This document shows, piece by piece, positions 32,006 to 42,807 of a stretch of 53,369 nucleotides of DNA. Position 1 is the stretch's first letter, and every line of letters begins with the position of its first letter. The stretch spans positions 1 to 53,369 of the forward strand of contig JBBRTJ010000007.1 of NCBI GenBank assembly GCA_038244535.1. Reading direction: 5' to 3'. A program made the position numbers and the translations under genes. The notes under the pieces were generated by a model. It searched no databases, was not told where the DNA came from, and worked only from the letters and a program-made list of their open reading frames with translations. This DNA comes from JBBRTJ01 sp038244535. GTDB taxonomy: Bacteria; Actinomycetota; Acidimicrobiia; Acidimicrobiales; Ilumatobacteraceae.

Positions 32006-33875
32006 TCGAACGCAGGAACGCCTCGACCTCGGTGCGGTCCTTCGTGCGCTTCATCGGGGGGAGAGCTCGCACGAGGTCCCAGCGGTAGTTGGCCGATGCC
32101 AACCGGGGATCGAGGACGGCGACCACGCCTCGATCGGTGGACGAGCGGATGAGGCGGCCGGCCGCTTGGGCCAGCATCGTGGCGGCGCGCGGGAGGTCGA
32201 CGACGCGGAAGGCGTCGGCGCCGGCGCGGTCTCGGCGGGCGTCGAGCAGCGGGTCGTCAGGGCGGGGGAACGGGATGCGGTCGATCGTGACCAGGCTCAA
32301 CGTGGCGCCCGGGATGTCGACGCCTTGGAAGAGACCCGCCGTGGCGAACAGGCACGTCTCGGGGTGCTCGGCGAAGGCCGCGACAAGCGCCGGCTTGGGT
32401 AGGTCGGACTGGATCAGGATCGGGAAGGCCAGCACGGGGCGCAGTGCATCAGCAGCCGCCTGCATCGCCTTCCAGCTCGTGAACAGCGCCAGGGTGCGAC
32501 CGCCGGCCGCCTCGATGAGGATCCGGAGCTCGTCGTGCAAGGCCCGGTCATCGGTCCGTTGTCGGGGGTTGGGGAGGTGCGTGGCGCAGTACAGGAGGGC
32601 GTGGTGCTCGTAGTCGAAGGGGCTGCCCACGTCGAGCTCATCGGTCCTCTCGGCGGGGAGCCCGACCCGGGCGGCCAGGCCGGCGGGGATGGTGGCGCTG
32701 GTGAGGACGGCGGTGCGCTTGTCCCACAGGGCCTCCTTGAGCACCGGAGCGACGTCGATGGGGCGCACCTGGAGCGAGGGGGCGTGCGGCGGGCCCTCGA
32801 CCCAGGCGACGTAGCCGGCGGGCACGTCGGTGGCGGCGTCGAGGTCGCCGATGAGGGCCGTGGCGGCCTGCATGGCCCGCACCTTGCGCTGGTCGGCCTC
32901 GGTGACGGTCGTGTCGATGGCGCGCAGCGCTTGCAGCACGGCGTCGATCCGGCGACGAGCCCCCGCGATCGCCTCGGCGATCGGGTCGGGCAGCGCAGTG
33001 TCGACGCGACGATCGCGAAACGGTGCGAGCGCGGCGTTGATCGCGTTGCCGGCGGCGGCCAGCCCGGCCACGGCTTCACCCTCGGCCAGCACGCCTCCCA
33101 CGACGCGGGCCAGGGAGGTGAGACGCCCCGCGGTCACCTCCATGCCTGCGGTCTGCGAGATCACGTCTTCGAGCTGGTGGGCTTCGTCGAGCACCACCAC
33201 GTCGTGCTCGGGCAGCAGCATCCCGCCGGTGGCGAGGTGGAGCCCGTACAGGTGGGTGTTCACCACCACGACGTCGGCCGCCGCGGCGCGGCGGCGGGCT
33301 GTTTCGGCAAAGCACGGGTCACCGAGCGGGCAGCGGGTCGCTCCCGGGCACTCCATGCTCGTGACGCTGAGCTGTTCCCAGGCCTTGGGGTGCGGCGCCC
33401 AGGTGAGCTCGGCCTCGTCGCCGGTCACGGCCTCTCCCGACCACCGCGCCAGCTTGGCCATGTCGGCCCGCACGGTCGGGGCCACGTCCTCGAGGGCCAG
33501 GGTGCCGTCGGCCGCGGCGCTGGTCTCGCGCACCCGCTGCAGGCACAGGTAGCTCGATCGCCCCTTCAGCACCGCCCACTCGAAGCGGCGGCCGAGGTGT
33601 TCGGCGAGGAAGGGGAGGTCCTTGGTCGCCAACTGGTCCTGCAGTGCTTTGGTTGCAGTGGCAACCACCACGCGACGTCCCGACAGGAGCGAGGGCACGA
33701 GGTAGCCGAGGCTCTTGCCGGTCCCGGTTCCCGCCTGCACCACGAGGTGGCGGCCGACGTCGATGGCGGTGGCGACGGCCTCGGCCATGGTCTGCTGGCC
33801 CACCCGCGGTTCGCCGCCACCGGGCAGTGCAGCAACGACGTCAGCAAGGGCCGCGGAGACGTCCGCGCTGATCAG
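31989..33875 (-). CDS. dinG: DinG/XPD-like ATP-dependent DNA helicase
   Basis: 628 residues in this reading. Walker A is QAGTGTGKSLGYLVPS near residue 45. An Fe-S-cluster Cys set follows in YLCLQR and MECPGATRCPLGDPC. The DEAH-like box is VVLDEAHQLED, and C-terminal motifs include LATTS-like LFTSWKAM, FATAGLFQGVDIPG and QAAGRLIRS. This is the DinG/YoaA branch of 5'-3' helicases. No ATG, GTG or TTG exists upstream of the conserved Q-motif region (EPRVGQQT) for many codons. The CTG at 33875, overlapping the cNMP gene's TGA (CTGA), is the most likely start. GTG 33803 would cut the Q-motif region. Confidence 0.88.
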   Translation of the reverse strand: MISADVSAALADVVAALPGGGEPRVGQQTMAEAVATAIDVGRHLVVQAGTGTGKSLGYLVPSLLSGRRVVVATATKALQDQLATKDLPFLAEHLGRRFEWAVLKGRSSYLCLQRVRETSAAADGTLALEDVAPTVRADMAKLARWSGEAVTGDEAELTWAPHPKAWEQLSVTSMECPGATRCPLGDPCFAETARRRAAAADVVVVNTHLYGLHLATGGMLLPEHDVVVLDEAHQLEDVISQTAGMEVTAGRLTSLARVVGGVLAEGEAVAGLAAAGNAINAALAPFRDRRVDTALPDPIAEAIAGARRRIDAVLQALRAIDTTVTEADQRKVRAMQAATALIGDLDAATDVPAGYVAWVEGPPHAPSLQVRPIDVAPVLKEALWDKRTAVLTSATIPAGLAARVGLPAERTDELDVGSPFDYEHHALLYCATHLPNPRQRTDDRALHDELRILIEAAGGRTLALFTSWKAMQAAADALRPVLAFPILIQSDLPKPALVAAFAEHPETCLFATAGLFQGVDIPGATLSLVTIDRIPFPRPDDPLLDARRDRAGADAFRVVDLPRAATMLAQAAGRLIRSSTDRGVVAVLDPRLASANYRWDLVRALPPMKRTKDRTEVEAFLRSITETL

Positions 33876-34225
33876 CCCCGCTCGTACAGGCCGCGCAGCC
33901 GTTCGGTGAGGGACTGCATGACCTCGAGCGCGAAGTAGGGCGTGTCTTGGACGAGCACGAGGAACAGCCCCTGGCTGATGGCGAGGAGCTCGACGTCCGT
34001 GGCCGCCACGGCGCTCGTGCTGCGGGGCCGGCGATCGATCAGCGCCATCTCGCCGAACGACTCGCCCGGTCCGATGCGCACCGAGCGGTCCCCGTCGTAG
34101 GCGAGCTCGACGTCGCCCGAGGCGATGATGTACATCGCCGTGCCGGGCTCGTCCTTGCTGAAGATCACCGATCCGGCCGGGAAGCTGACGGGATCTCGCC
34201 CGTTCACGTAGCGCATGAGGTCCAC
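33872..34225 (-). CDS. Stand-alone cyclic-nucleotide-binding domain protein
   Basis: 117 residues, essentially only a CNB beta-barrel: PAGSVIFSKDEPGTAMYIIASGDV, then GPGESFGEMALIDRRPRSTSAVAA, the phosphate-binding cassette with Glu and Arg conserved. Such a protein senses cAMP or cGMP, or is a nonbinding relative, and may act on a partner. It starts at GTG 34225 with TACGCT 8 nt upstream and is coupled to the helicase gene by a 4-bp overlap. A second CNB domain occurs at the C-terminus of the divergent MFS gene, suggesting a shared signal. Confidence 0.85.
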   Translation of the reverse strand: MDLMRYVNGRDPVSFPAGSVIFSKDEPGTAMYIIASGDVELAYDGDRSVRIGPGESFGEMALIDRRPRSTSAVAATDVELLAISQGLFLVLVQDTPYFALEVMQSLTERLRGLYERG

Positions 34226-34233
34226 GGGGCCGG

Positions 34234-34239
34234 AGCGTA
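34234..34239 (-). promoter_or_regulatory. Putative -10 element, CNB/helicase operon
   Basis: TACGCT on the minus strand, ending 8 nt before GTG 34225. No Shine-Dalgarno sequence in the gap. Confidence 0.35.
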
Positions 34240-34351
34240 GGTGCTCGGCGCGGTGCCGCCGGGTCCTTCACTGTGCGTTTCCTTGTCGTCCATGCTCCGT
34301 TTGCCGGGATGGGCGAACGTTCGTGCCGCTGCGTGCCAGGGTGCTGGATCG

Positions 34352-36001
34352 ATGGCTGAGCACCGGCGGGACGGCCGATCGTCACTCAGGTTGCTCCTCA
34401 CCGCCGAGGCCCTGTCGAGCGTCGGCGACGCCGCCTTCTGGGTGGGGTTGCTGGTCGTGCTCCTCGATCGAGCAGGGGGCGCGGGTTGGGTGGCGGCGGC
34501 CGCCTTCTGCCGTCTCGCGCCGAGAGTCGTGCTGGGTGCCCCGGCCGGGGTGCTGGCCGATCGCTACGACCGGCGGCGGATGCTGGTCGGGCTCGACCTG
34601 GCTCGGGCTTCGATCATGGTGGTGCTCGTCGGGCTGGTGCAGGCGGGCGGGTCGCCGGTGCTGATGCTGCTCCTCGTCCTGGTCTCTTACACCCTGGCGG
34701 CGCCCTACCGGCCGGCCAAGGCGGCCGGCATCCCCCTCGTCGTCGGTGAGGCTCGTGCCGCTGCGGCCAACGCCCTTGACGGCACGATCCGCCAGATCGC
34801 CACGTTCCTCGGTCCGCTCGCCGGAGCCCTCCTGCTCGCCATCGGCGAGCCGTCGTGGGCCTTTGCCCTGAACGCGACGACCTTCCTGTTGTCGGCCGCG
34901 CTCATCAGCCCGGTGACCGAGCTCGGCGGACCTCCCCCTGGCGCCCAGCACGTTGCCGAGGCCGTGCGGGCGGGATGGTGGGTGGCCTTCGCCCACGGCC
35001 TGGACTCAGTCCGCGCCCAGGCCGGGTTGCCGCTGCTGACGGTCCTGGTGTTCGTGATGAGCACGGCCCGTGGGTTCGAGATGGTGCTGCTGGTTCTGGC
35101 CGCACGTGATCGCCTCGGCCAGGGGGCCGAGGGGGTGGGTCTGCTCAGCGCGGCCATCGGCGTGGGCGCCATGGCCTGCTTCCCCTTCGTGCCCCGCATC
35201 GCCGAGCTCGAGCGACCGGCGCTTGCCTTCTCGGCGTCACTGGGTGCGACCGCGGCAGCCTCCATCGTGCTCGCCGTCGTGACGACGCCGTGGCCGGCGC
35301 TGTTCGTGCTGGCCGTGGCGGGGCTCGGCATCGTGATCTTCGAGGTGCTGTCCATCACCTTGCTGCAACGCCTGTCCCGGCTCGAGCTGCTGGGCCGCGT
35401 CTTTGGCATCCAGAACGCCGCCATCAACGGCGGCAAGCTCGTCGGTTCCCTCCTCGCCCCGCTCCTCGTCGCGACCGTCGCTCTGGAAGGAGCGCTCACC
35501 GTCGCGGCGCTGCTCGTGGGGATCACGGCCGCGCTGGCCGTGCCGGGCCTCCAGCGGATCGGCCGAGAGGCGCTGGTGCGGCGGCGCCAGCTCTCACCGC
35601 GGGTCGAGGTGCTGCGGTCCTTGGCCCTGTTCGAGGGCGTGTCGCTCCCGTCGCTCGAGCTGCTCGCGTCGTCGCTGGCCGTCGAACAGCTCGACCCCGG
35701 CACCGATGCCGTCCGCCAGGGCGACCAACCCGAGCACCTGTACCTGGTGCGCTCAGGCTCCTTCGCCGTCGTCGTCGACGGTCGAGTGATCAACCAGGTT
35801 GGCCCCGGTGAGTGGTTCGGTGAGATCGGCCTGCTGCACGAGCGTCCTCGCACCGCCACGGTCACCGCCGATGGCCGAGCTGAGGTGTGGCGCATCTCGG
35901 GTCCGGAGTTCCTCGATGCCATCGCCACCGCCGCGCTGCCTCCGTCGGCCCTGCTCGAAGGGGTGGCCGGCCGTCTGGCCCGCAGCGAGGTGGCGCGCTG
36001 A
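34352..36001 (+). CDS. MFS transporter with C-terminal cyclic-nucleotide-binding domain
   Basis: 549 residues. Residues 1-415 form an MFS domain of about 12 segments. Cytoplasmic loop 2-3 carries LADRYDRRRMLV, and later blocks include LDGTIRQIATFLGPLAGALL and RVFGIQNAAINGGKLVGSLLAPLL. From about 435 comes a CNB domain: ALFEGVSLPSLELLASSLA, then VGPGEWFGEIGLLHERPRTATVTA. Direct cyclic-nucleotide gating or regulation of the transporter is plausible but unproven. Start at ATG 34352 (MAEHRRDGRSS) is followed at once by the first membrane segment; the open frame from 34241 adds no recognised sequence. Substrate unknown. Confidence 0.88.
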   Translation: MAEHRRDGRSSLRLLLTAEALSSVGDAAFWVGLLVVLLDRAGGAGWVAAAAFCRLAPRVVLGAPAGVLADRYDRRRMLVGLDLARASIMVVLVGLVQAGGSPVLMLLLVLVSYTLAAPYRPAKAAGIPLVVGEARAAAANALDGTIRQIATFLGPLAGALLLAIGEPSWAFALNATTFLLSAALISPVTELGGPPPGAQHVAEAVRAGWWVAFAHGLDSVRAQAGLPLLTVLVFVMSTARGFEMVLLVLAARDRLGQGAEGVGLLSAAIGVGAMACFPFVPRIAELERPALAFSASLGATAAASIVLAVVTTPWPALFVLAVAGLGIVIFEVLSITLLQRLSRLELLGRVFGIQNAAINGGKLVGSLLAPLLVATVALEGALTVAALLVGITAALAVPGLQRIGREALVRRRQLSPRVEVLRSLALFEGVSLPSLELLASSLAVEQLDPGTDAVRQGDQPEHLYLVRSGSFAVVVDGRVINQVGPGEWFGEIGLLHERPRTATVTADGRAEVWRISGPEFLDAIATAALPPSALLEGVAGRLARSEVAR

Positions 36002-36033
36002 CCGGGCACCCGGGTGCTGCGGAGGCCCGGCGG

Positions 36034-36039
36034 TAGGTT
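36034..36039 (+). promoter_or_regulatory. Putative -10 element, uppS-recO
   Basis: TAGGTT ending 7 nt before GTG 36047, fitting the leaderless pattern. Confidence 0.4.
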
Positions 36040-36046
36040 TCCGGGA

Positions 36047-36769
36047 GTGAGCCTGCTCGACGGCCTCGATCCCAAGCGGATCCCCACCCACATCGGTTGC
36101 GTCATGGATGGCAACGGCCGGTGGGCGCAGGCCCGCGGCCTCAAGCGGACCGAGGGCCATGCGGCCGGTGAAGAGGCCCTGTTCGACGCCGTGCACGGTG
36201 CGCTCGAGCTCGGCGTGCGGTGGCTCACCGTCTACGCGTTCTCGACCGAGAACTGGCGCCGCCCGGCCGACGAGGTGCGCTTCCTCATGCACTTCAACGA
36301 AGACATCCTCACTCGACGCCGCGACGAGCTTCACGACCTCGGCGTGCGCGTTCGCTTCGCCGGTCGGCGCGACTGGCGGGTGCCCAAGCGCCTCATCCGC
36401 CACCAGGACAGCTCGATCGAGCTCACCAAGCGCAACCGCACGCTCACCTTGACCTTCGCCTTCAACTACGGCGGCCGGGCCGAGATCATCGACGCCGTCA
36501 AGGCCTTGGTGGCCGAGGGTGCGGGGCCCGACGACATCGACGAGAAGGCCATCCGCCGCCACCTCTACGAACCCGACATGCCCGATCCCGATCTCGTGAT
36601 CCGCACCTCTGGTGAGTACCGCATCTCGAACTTCTTGCTCTGGGAGATCGCGTACTCCGAGCTCGTGTTCAGCGAGGTGCTCTGGCCCGACTTCCGACGT
36701 GAGCACCTGGCCGACGCGGTGCGCGAGTACCAGCGGCGTCAGCGGCGCTTCGGCGGGGTCGATGCATGA
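36047..36769 (+). CDS. uppS: Isoprenyl (undecaprenyl) diphosphate synthase
   Basis: 240 residues of the cis-prenyltransferase family. The catalytic block is IGCVMDGNGRWAQARGLKR, whose Asp binds magnesium-diphosphate. Then AAGEEALFDAV, YAFSTENWRRP, FNYGGRAEI and DPDLVIRTSGEYRISNFLLWE (the second substrate site) follow in order. The enzyme makes the polyprenyl carrier lipid for peptidoglycan. GTG 36047 (VSLLDGLDP) is preferred to GTG 36014 because of the -10 spacing; the longer version would add an odd Arg/Pro/Gly-rich N-terminus. It overlaps recO by 4 bp. Confidence 0.95.
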   Translation: MSLLDGLDPKRIPTHIGCVMDGNGRWAQARGLKRTEGHAAGEEALFDAVHGALELGVRWLTVYAFSTENWRRPADEVRFLMHFNEDILTRRRDELHDLGVRVRFAGRRDWRVPKRLIRHQDSSIELTKRNRTLTLTFAFNYGGRAEIIDAVKALVAEGAGPDDIDEKAIRRHLYEPDMPDPDLVIRTSGEYRISNFLLWEIAYSELVFSEVLWPDFRREHLADAVREYQRRQRRFGGVDA

Positions 36770-37485
36770 CGCTCGTCCGTGACCACGGCATCGTGCTGCG
36801 CACCTACAAGCTGCGCGAGGCCGACCGGATCGTGGTGCTGATGACCAGCGAGCACGGCAAGGTGCGCGCCGTGGCCAAGGGTGTGCGCAAGACCACCAGC
36901 CGCTTCGGTGCCCGACTCGAGCCCATGAGTCACGTGGCGCTGCTGCTGTACCAGGGGCGCACCGATCTCGACGTCGTGAGCCAGGCCGAGACCGTCGACC
37001 ACTTCCGAGCCATCCGTGACGATCTCGACCGCTTGGGCAAGGCCATGGAGCTGCTCGAGGCGGTCGACCAGGTTGCTCAGGAACGGGAAGCCGACCCCGG
37101 CCTCTACCGCATGCTGCTGGGCGGTTTGCGCAGCCTGGCCGAGCGCGATGCCCCGCTGCTCGTGCCGGCGTTCTTCTTCAAGCTGCTCGCGGCGCAAGGC
37201 GTCGGCCCGCAGATCGACGCCTGCGTGAGCTGCGGGAGTGACGGACCGCTGGTCGCCTTCGATCTCGTCGAGGGGGGAGCGCTGTGCCGCACCTGCCGGC
37301 GGGGCGTGCCGATCAGCCCCGAGGCGCTCGAGGTGCTCCGCATGGTGCTCGGTGGCGGACTGTCGGCGGCGCTGGCTGCGCCGGACTCGCCTACGACCCA
37401 GGAGGTCTCGCTGCTGGCCACCCGCTCGTTCGAGCAGCACATCGAGCGAAGGATGCGCACCGTCGGTGCTCTTGGCCTGCACTGA
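36766..37485 (+). CDS. recO: DNA repair protein RecO
   Basis: 239 residues. The N-terminal OB fold begins RDHGIVLRTYKLREADRIVVLM, typical for RecO, and continues GKVRAVAKGVRKTTSRFGARLEP. The C-terminal part contains a zinc-finger-like pair CVSCG and CRTCRRG. RecO loads RecA with RecR and anneals DNA during gap repair. The start is the ATG overlapping the uppS stop (ATGA), so the two are co-transcribed, a common actinobacterial arrangement. Confidence 0.94.
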   Translation: MTLVRDHGIVLRTYKLREADRIVVLMTSEHGKVRAVAKGVRKTTSRFGARLEPMSHVALLLYQGRTDLDVVSQAETVDHFRAIRDDLDRLGKAMELLEAVDQVAQEREADPGLYRMLLGGLRSLAERDAPLLVPAFFFKLLAAQGVGPQIDACVSCGSDGPLVAFDLVEGGALCRTCRRGVPISPEALEVLRMVLGGGLSAALAAPDSPTTQEVSLLATRSFEQHIERRMRTVGALGLH

Positions 37486-37593
37486 GACTGCCAAGCGACG
37501 TTCGTTTCGATGACGCATCGCTGACACCGCACGTCCACGTGGATCGGGTGGCATGGCGGTACCGTCGACCGAGGCACGGAAGGAGGAGTGGAC

Positions 37594-38670
37594 GTGAGAG
37601 TGGTCCTGCTGGTCCTCGACGCCTTCCCCAACCGCTGGCTCGATGCACGGGTGGCGCCGACGTTGTTCCGCCTCGCCTCGTCGGGAGGCTGGGCGCCCGA
37701 GGGTGGTTGGGCCTCGATGACCAGCGCCACGTACCCGAACCACGCCACGTTTGCCACCGGCGCCGAGCCTGCCCGCCACGGCATACGGGCCAACCACGTG
37801 CTGCTCAACGGTCGCATCCGGCCGGCCGAGGAGGCGGGGCCGGCGGTCCCGACGCTGTTCGACGGCTGCCAGAGCAGTGGCCTGTCGAGCGAAGCCGTCC
37901 TCGGTGATCACCACCTCGTCGGGGTGGTCGGCGCTGGGGGGGCGTCCCGCCACTGGCCCACCGGCGGCACCCGGCCAGCCGGCGTCGCCCTCGATGCGTT
38001 CGGGTACACGTCCGACGACGTCACCATCGACCGCATCCTCGAAGCAATCGACCGGGGGCCCGATCTGCTGTTCGCGCAGTTGAACGAGCCCGACACCGAA
38101 GGCCACCGCTACGGACCTGACACGCCCGCGGCCGTCGAGTCGTACCGGCGGTGCGACGAGCGGGTGAGGCTCGTGGCTGATGCGCTCGCCAAGGTGTGGG
38201 ACGAGACGGTGCTCATGGTCGTCAGCGATCACGACATGGACACCATGCGACCGGAGCCGCCGATCGATCTCGCCTTCGAGGCGGTGGTGCACGAGGTGCC
38301 CGCCACAGTCATCCACGAGGGCACTGCGGCGCTGGTCGTGGGGCAGGGGGCGTGTCATGACCGCTGGCTCGACGACGTCGCCGGGGTCTCGGGCTCGGCC
38401 GAGCTCGAGCGGGGCGTCCGTCTTGTCTGGGCTGACGAAGGCCGGTGGTTCGGTGCCAGCAGCCACTCGTTCATGCCCGGCATGCACGGCGGCTTCACCA
38501 CCCGGACCCAGGTGGCGGTCGTGGCCGGCGGCCATCCGGCGGTCGCGTCGATCGGGCGAAGCCTGGCCGTGCGCCGTCCCAACGCCGCTGACTGGGGCGC
38601 GACGGCCGCCGACCTGCTCGGGATCAGCCTGCCCGCAGCCACTGGCGTGGCGATGGCGCGAAATCCCTAG
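37594..38670 (+). CDS. Alkaline-phosphatase-superfamily phosphodiesterase
   Basis: 358 residues with type I phosphodiesterase/nucleotide pyrophosphatase blocks: VVLLVLDAFPNRWL (metal Asp), SMTSATYPNHATFATG (nucleophile Thr region), then FAQLNEPDTEGHRYG with Asp and His, VVSDHDMDTM with Asp-His, and SFMPGMHGGF with the last metal His. Substrate is not evident; relatives cleave nucleotide or lipid phosphodiesters or act on phosphonates. No signal peptide is visible, so it is probably cytosolic. GTG 37594 is used because GGAAGGAGG lies 7-8 nt upstream; GTG 37588 is closer to that site than usual. Confidence 0.85.
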   Translation: MRVVLLVLDAFPNRWLDARVAPTLFRLASSGGWAPEGGWASMTSATYPNHATFATGAEPARHGIRANHVLLNGRIRPAEEAGPAVPTLFDGCQSSGLSSEAVLGDHHLVGVVGAGGASRHWPTGGTRPAGVALDAFGYTSDDVTIDRILEAIDRGPDLLFAQLNEPDTEGHRYGPDTPAAVESYRRCDERVRLVADALAKVWDETVLMVVSDHDMDTMRPEPPIDLAFEAVVHEVPATVIHEGTAALVVGQGACHDRWLDDVAGVSGSAELERGVRLVWADEGRWFGASSHSFMPGMHGGFTTRTQVAVVAGGHPAVASIGRSLAVRRPNAADWGATAADLLGISLPAATGVAMARNP

Positions 38671-38709
38671 CGACCGGGTCCTGCCGCCACCGCTGGCGTG
38701 GCCGGGGCC

Positions 38710-38756
38710 AACTGGTGCGGCCCGAGCGCACCGGCGGCGCCTCAGGCGCACCAGTT
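38710..38756. terminator. Long-loop inverted repeat after the AlkP-fold gene
   Basis: AACTGGTGCG pairs with CGCACCAGTT across a 27-nt GC-rich loop that may fold further. Position, 40 bp after the stop at 38670 and before the glyS promoter, suggests a terminator. Confidence 0.45.
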
Positions 38757-38806
38757 CGGCGGCGAGCCTTCTCGTGAACGCACGCGACTCTCTCGGTCCG
38801 ACCTCG

Positions 38807-38812
38807 TAGCCT
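38807..38812 (+). promoter_or_regulatory. Putative -10 element, glyS
   Basis: TAGCCT ending 8 nt before the ATG at 38821, with no Shine-Dalgarno sequence in the gap. Confidence 0.45.
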
Positions 38813-38820
38813 CGCCCGCC

Positions 38821-40131
38821 ATGCCTGCCACCGAGCTCGAACAAGTCGTCAACCTGTGCAAGCGCCGCGGCTTCGTGTTTCCCTCGGCCGAGATCTACGG
38901 CGGCTTCCGGTCGAGCTACGACTACGGACCCCTCGGCTCGATGATGCTGCGCAACGTCAAGGAGGCGTGGATCCGCTCGATGGTGCAGCTGCGCGACGAC
39001 GTCGTGCTGATCGACGCGGCGATCCTCGGGCCGCCTCAGATCTTCGAGGCCAGCGGCCACCTCGCCAACTTCAGCGACCCGTTGGTCGACTGCAAGGTCT
39101 GCCACAACCGGTACCGCCTCGACAAGCTCGACGACCCGACCACCTGCCCGAGCTGCCACTCAAAGGAGAGCTTCACCGAGGCCCGCCAGTTCAACCTGAT
39201 GTTCAAGACCCAGGCCGGCCCGGTCGAGGATGCCGGCGCCGTCGCCTACCTGCGCCCCGAGACGGCACAGGGGATGTTCGTCAACTTCGCCAACGTGCTG
39301 CAGGCCACGCGCAAGAAGCCGCCCTTCGGCATCGCTCAGACCGGCAAGAGCTTCCGCAACGAGATCACTCCGCAGAACTGGATCTTTCGCACCCGTGAGT
39401 TCGAGCAGATGGAGCTCGAGTTCTTCGTGCCCCCGGCCGACGCGCCGCAGTGGTACGAGTACTGGTGCAACCAGCGCATGTCCTGGTACCTCGAGCTCGG
39501 CATCCCCGCCGACATGCTGCGTCTCCGCGCCCACGACGCCGACGAGCTCTCTCACTACTCGGCGGGCACCAGCGACGTCGAGTTCCTGTTCCCATGGGGC
39601 TTCGACGAGCTCGAGGGCATCGCCAATCGCACCGACTTCGACCTCACGCAGCACGCCAACCACTCGGGTGAGAAGCTCGACTACTTCGACCAGGCCACCG
39701 GCGAGCGCTACCGGCCGTTTGTGATCGAGCCCGCCGCCGGCGTGAATCGCGCCATGGCCGCCTTCCTGCTGGCCGCTTACGACGAGGACGTCGTGAACGA
39801 CGAGACCCGCACGGTGCTGCGGCTGCACCCGCGCCTCGCGCCATACAAGGTGGCGGTGCTCCCGCTGTCGAAGAAGGACACGCTCACGCCGCTGGCCAAG
39901 CAGGTGCACCGCATGGTGGCCGAGCGATACATGACCGACTACGACGAGACGCAGGCCATCGGCCGGCGCTACCGCCGCCAGGACGAGATCGGCACCCCGT
40001 TGTGCGTGACGGTCGACTTCGACTCGCTCGACGACGGCGCGGTGACCGTGCGCGACCGGGACACCACCGAGCAGGTGCGGGTGCCGATCGACGGTCTCGA
40101 CGCGGAGCTGAGCGGCCGCCTGGGTTGGTAG
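38821..40131 (+). CDS. glyS: Glycyl-tRNA synthetase (single-chain, alpha2 type)
   Basis: 436 residues, the size of the homodimeric type. Class II motif 1 lies near SYDYGPLGSMMLRNVKEAW. A zinc-ribbon-like Cys set CKVCHNR and CPSCHS follows. Motif 2 is SFRNEITPQNWIFRTREFEQMELEFF, and motif 3 is VIEPAAGVNRAMAAFLLAAY. The anticodon-binding domain is at the end (LAPYKVAVLPLSKK). It charges tRNA-Gly in the cytosol. Start ATG 38821 sits 8 nt after TAGCCT; the frame upstream to 38698 is not homologous. Confidence 0.96.
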   Translation: MPATELEQVVNLCKRRGFVFPSAEIYGGFRSSYDYGPLGSMMLRNVKEAWIRSMVQLRDDVVLIDAAILGPPQIFEASGHLANFSDPLVDCKVCHNRYRLDKLDDPTTCPSCHSKESFTEARQFNLMFKTQAGPVEDAGAVAYLRPETAQGMFVNFANVLQATRKKPPFGIAQTGKSFRNEITPQNWIFRTREFEQMELEFFVPPADAPQWYEYWCNQRMSWYLELGIPADMLRLRAHDADELSHYSAGTSDVEFLFPWGFDELEGIANRTDFDLTQHANHSGEKLDYFDQATGERYRPFVIEPAAGVNRAMAAFLLAAYDEDVVNDETRTVLRLHPRLAPYKVAVLPLSKKDTLTPLAKQVHRMVAERYMTDYDETQAIGRRYRRQDEIGTPLCVTVDFDSLDDGAVTVRDRDTTEQVRVPIDGLDAELSGRLGW

Positions 40132-40142
40132 CAGCGGCGATC

Positions 40143-40148
40143 TAGGAT
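40143..40148 (+). promoter_or_regulatory. Putative -10 element, ppdK
   Basis: TAGGAT ending 8 nt before GTG 40157; leaderless-type spacing with no Shine-Dalgarno sequence. Confidence 0.45.
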
Positions 40149-40156
40149 CGTCGACT

Positions 40157-42799
<2,643 letters not shown>

Positions 42800-42807
42800 C
42801 CGGCTTC

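Noticed and set aside
36739..39159. Minus-strand frame of 806 codons across recO, the AlkP gene and glyS
   Set aside because: Covers three well-supported genes on the other strand; no motif, no start context.
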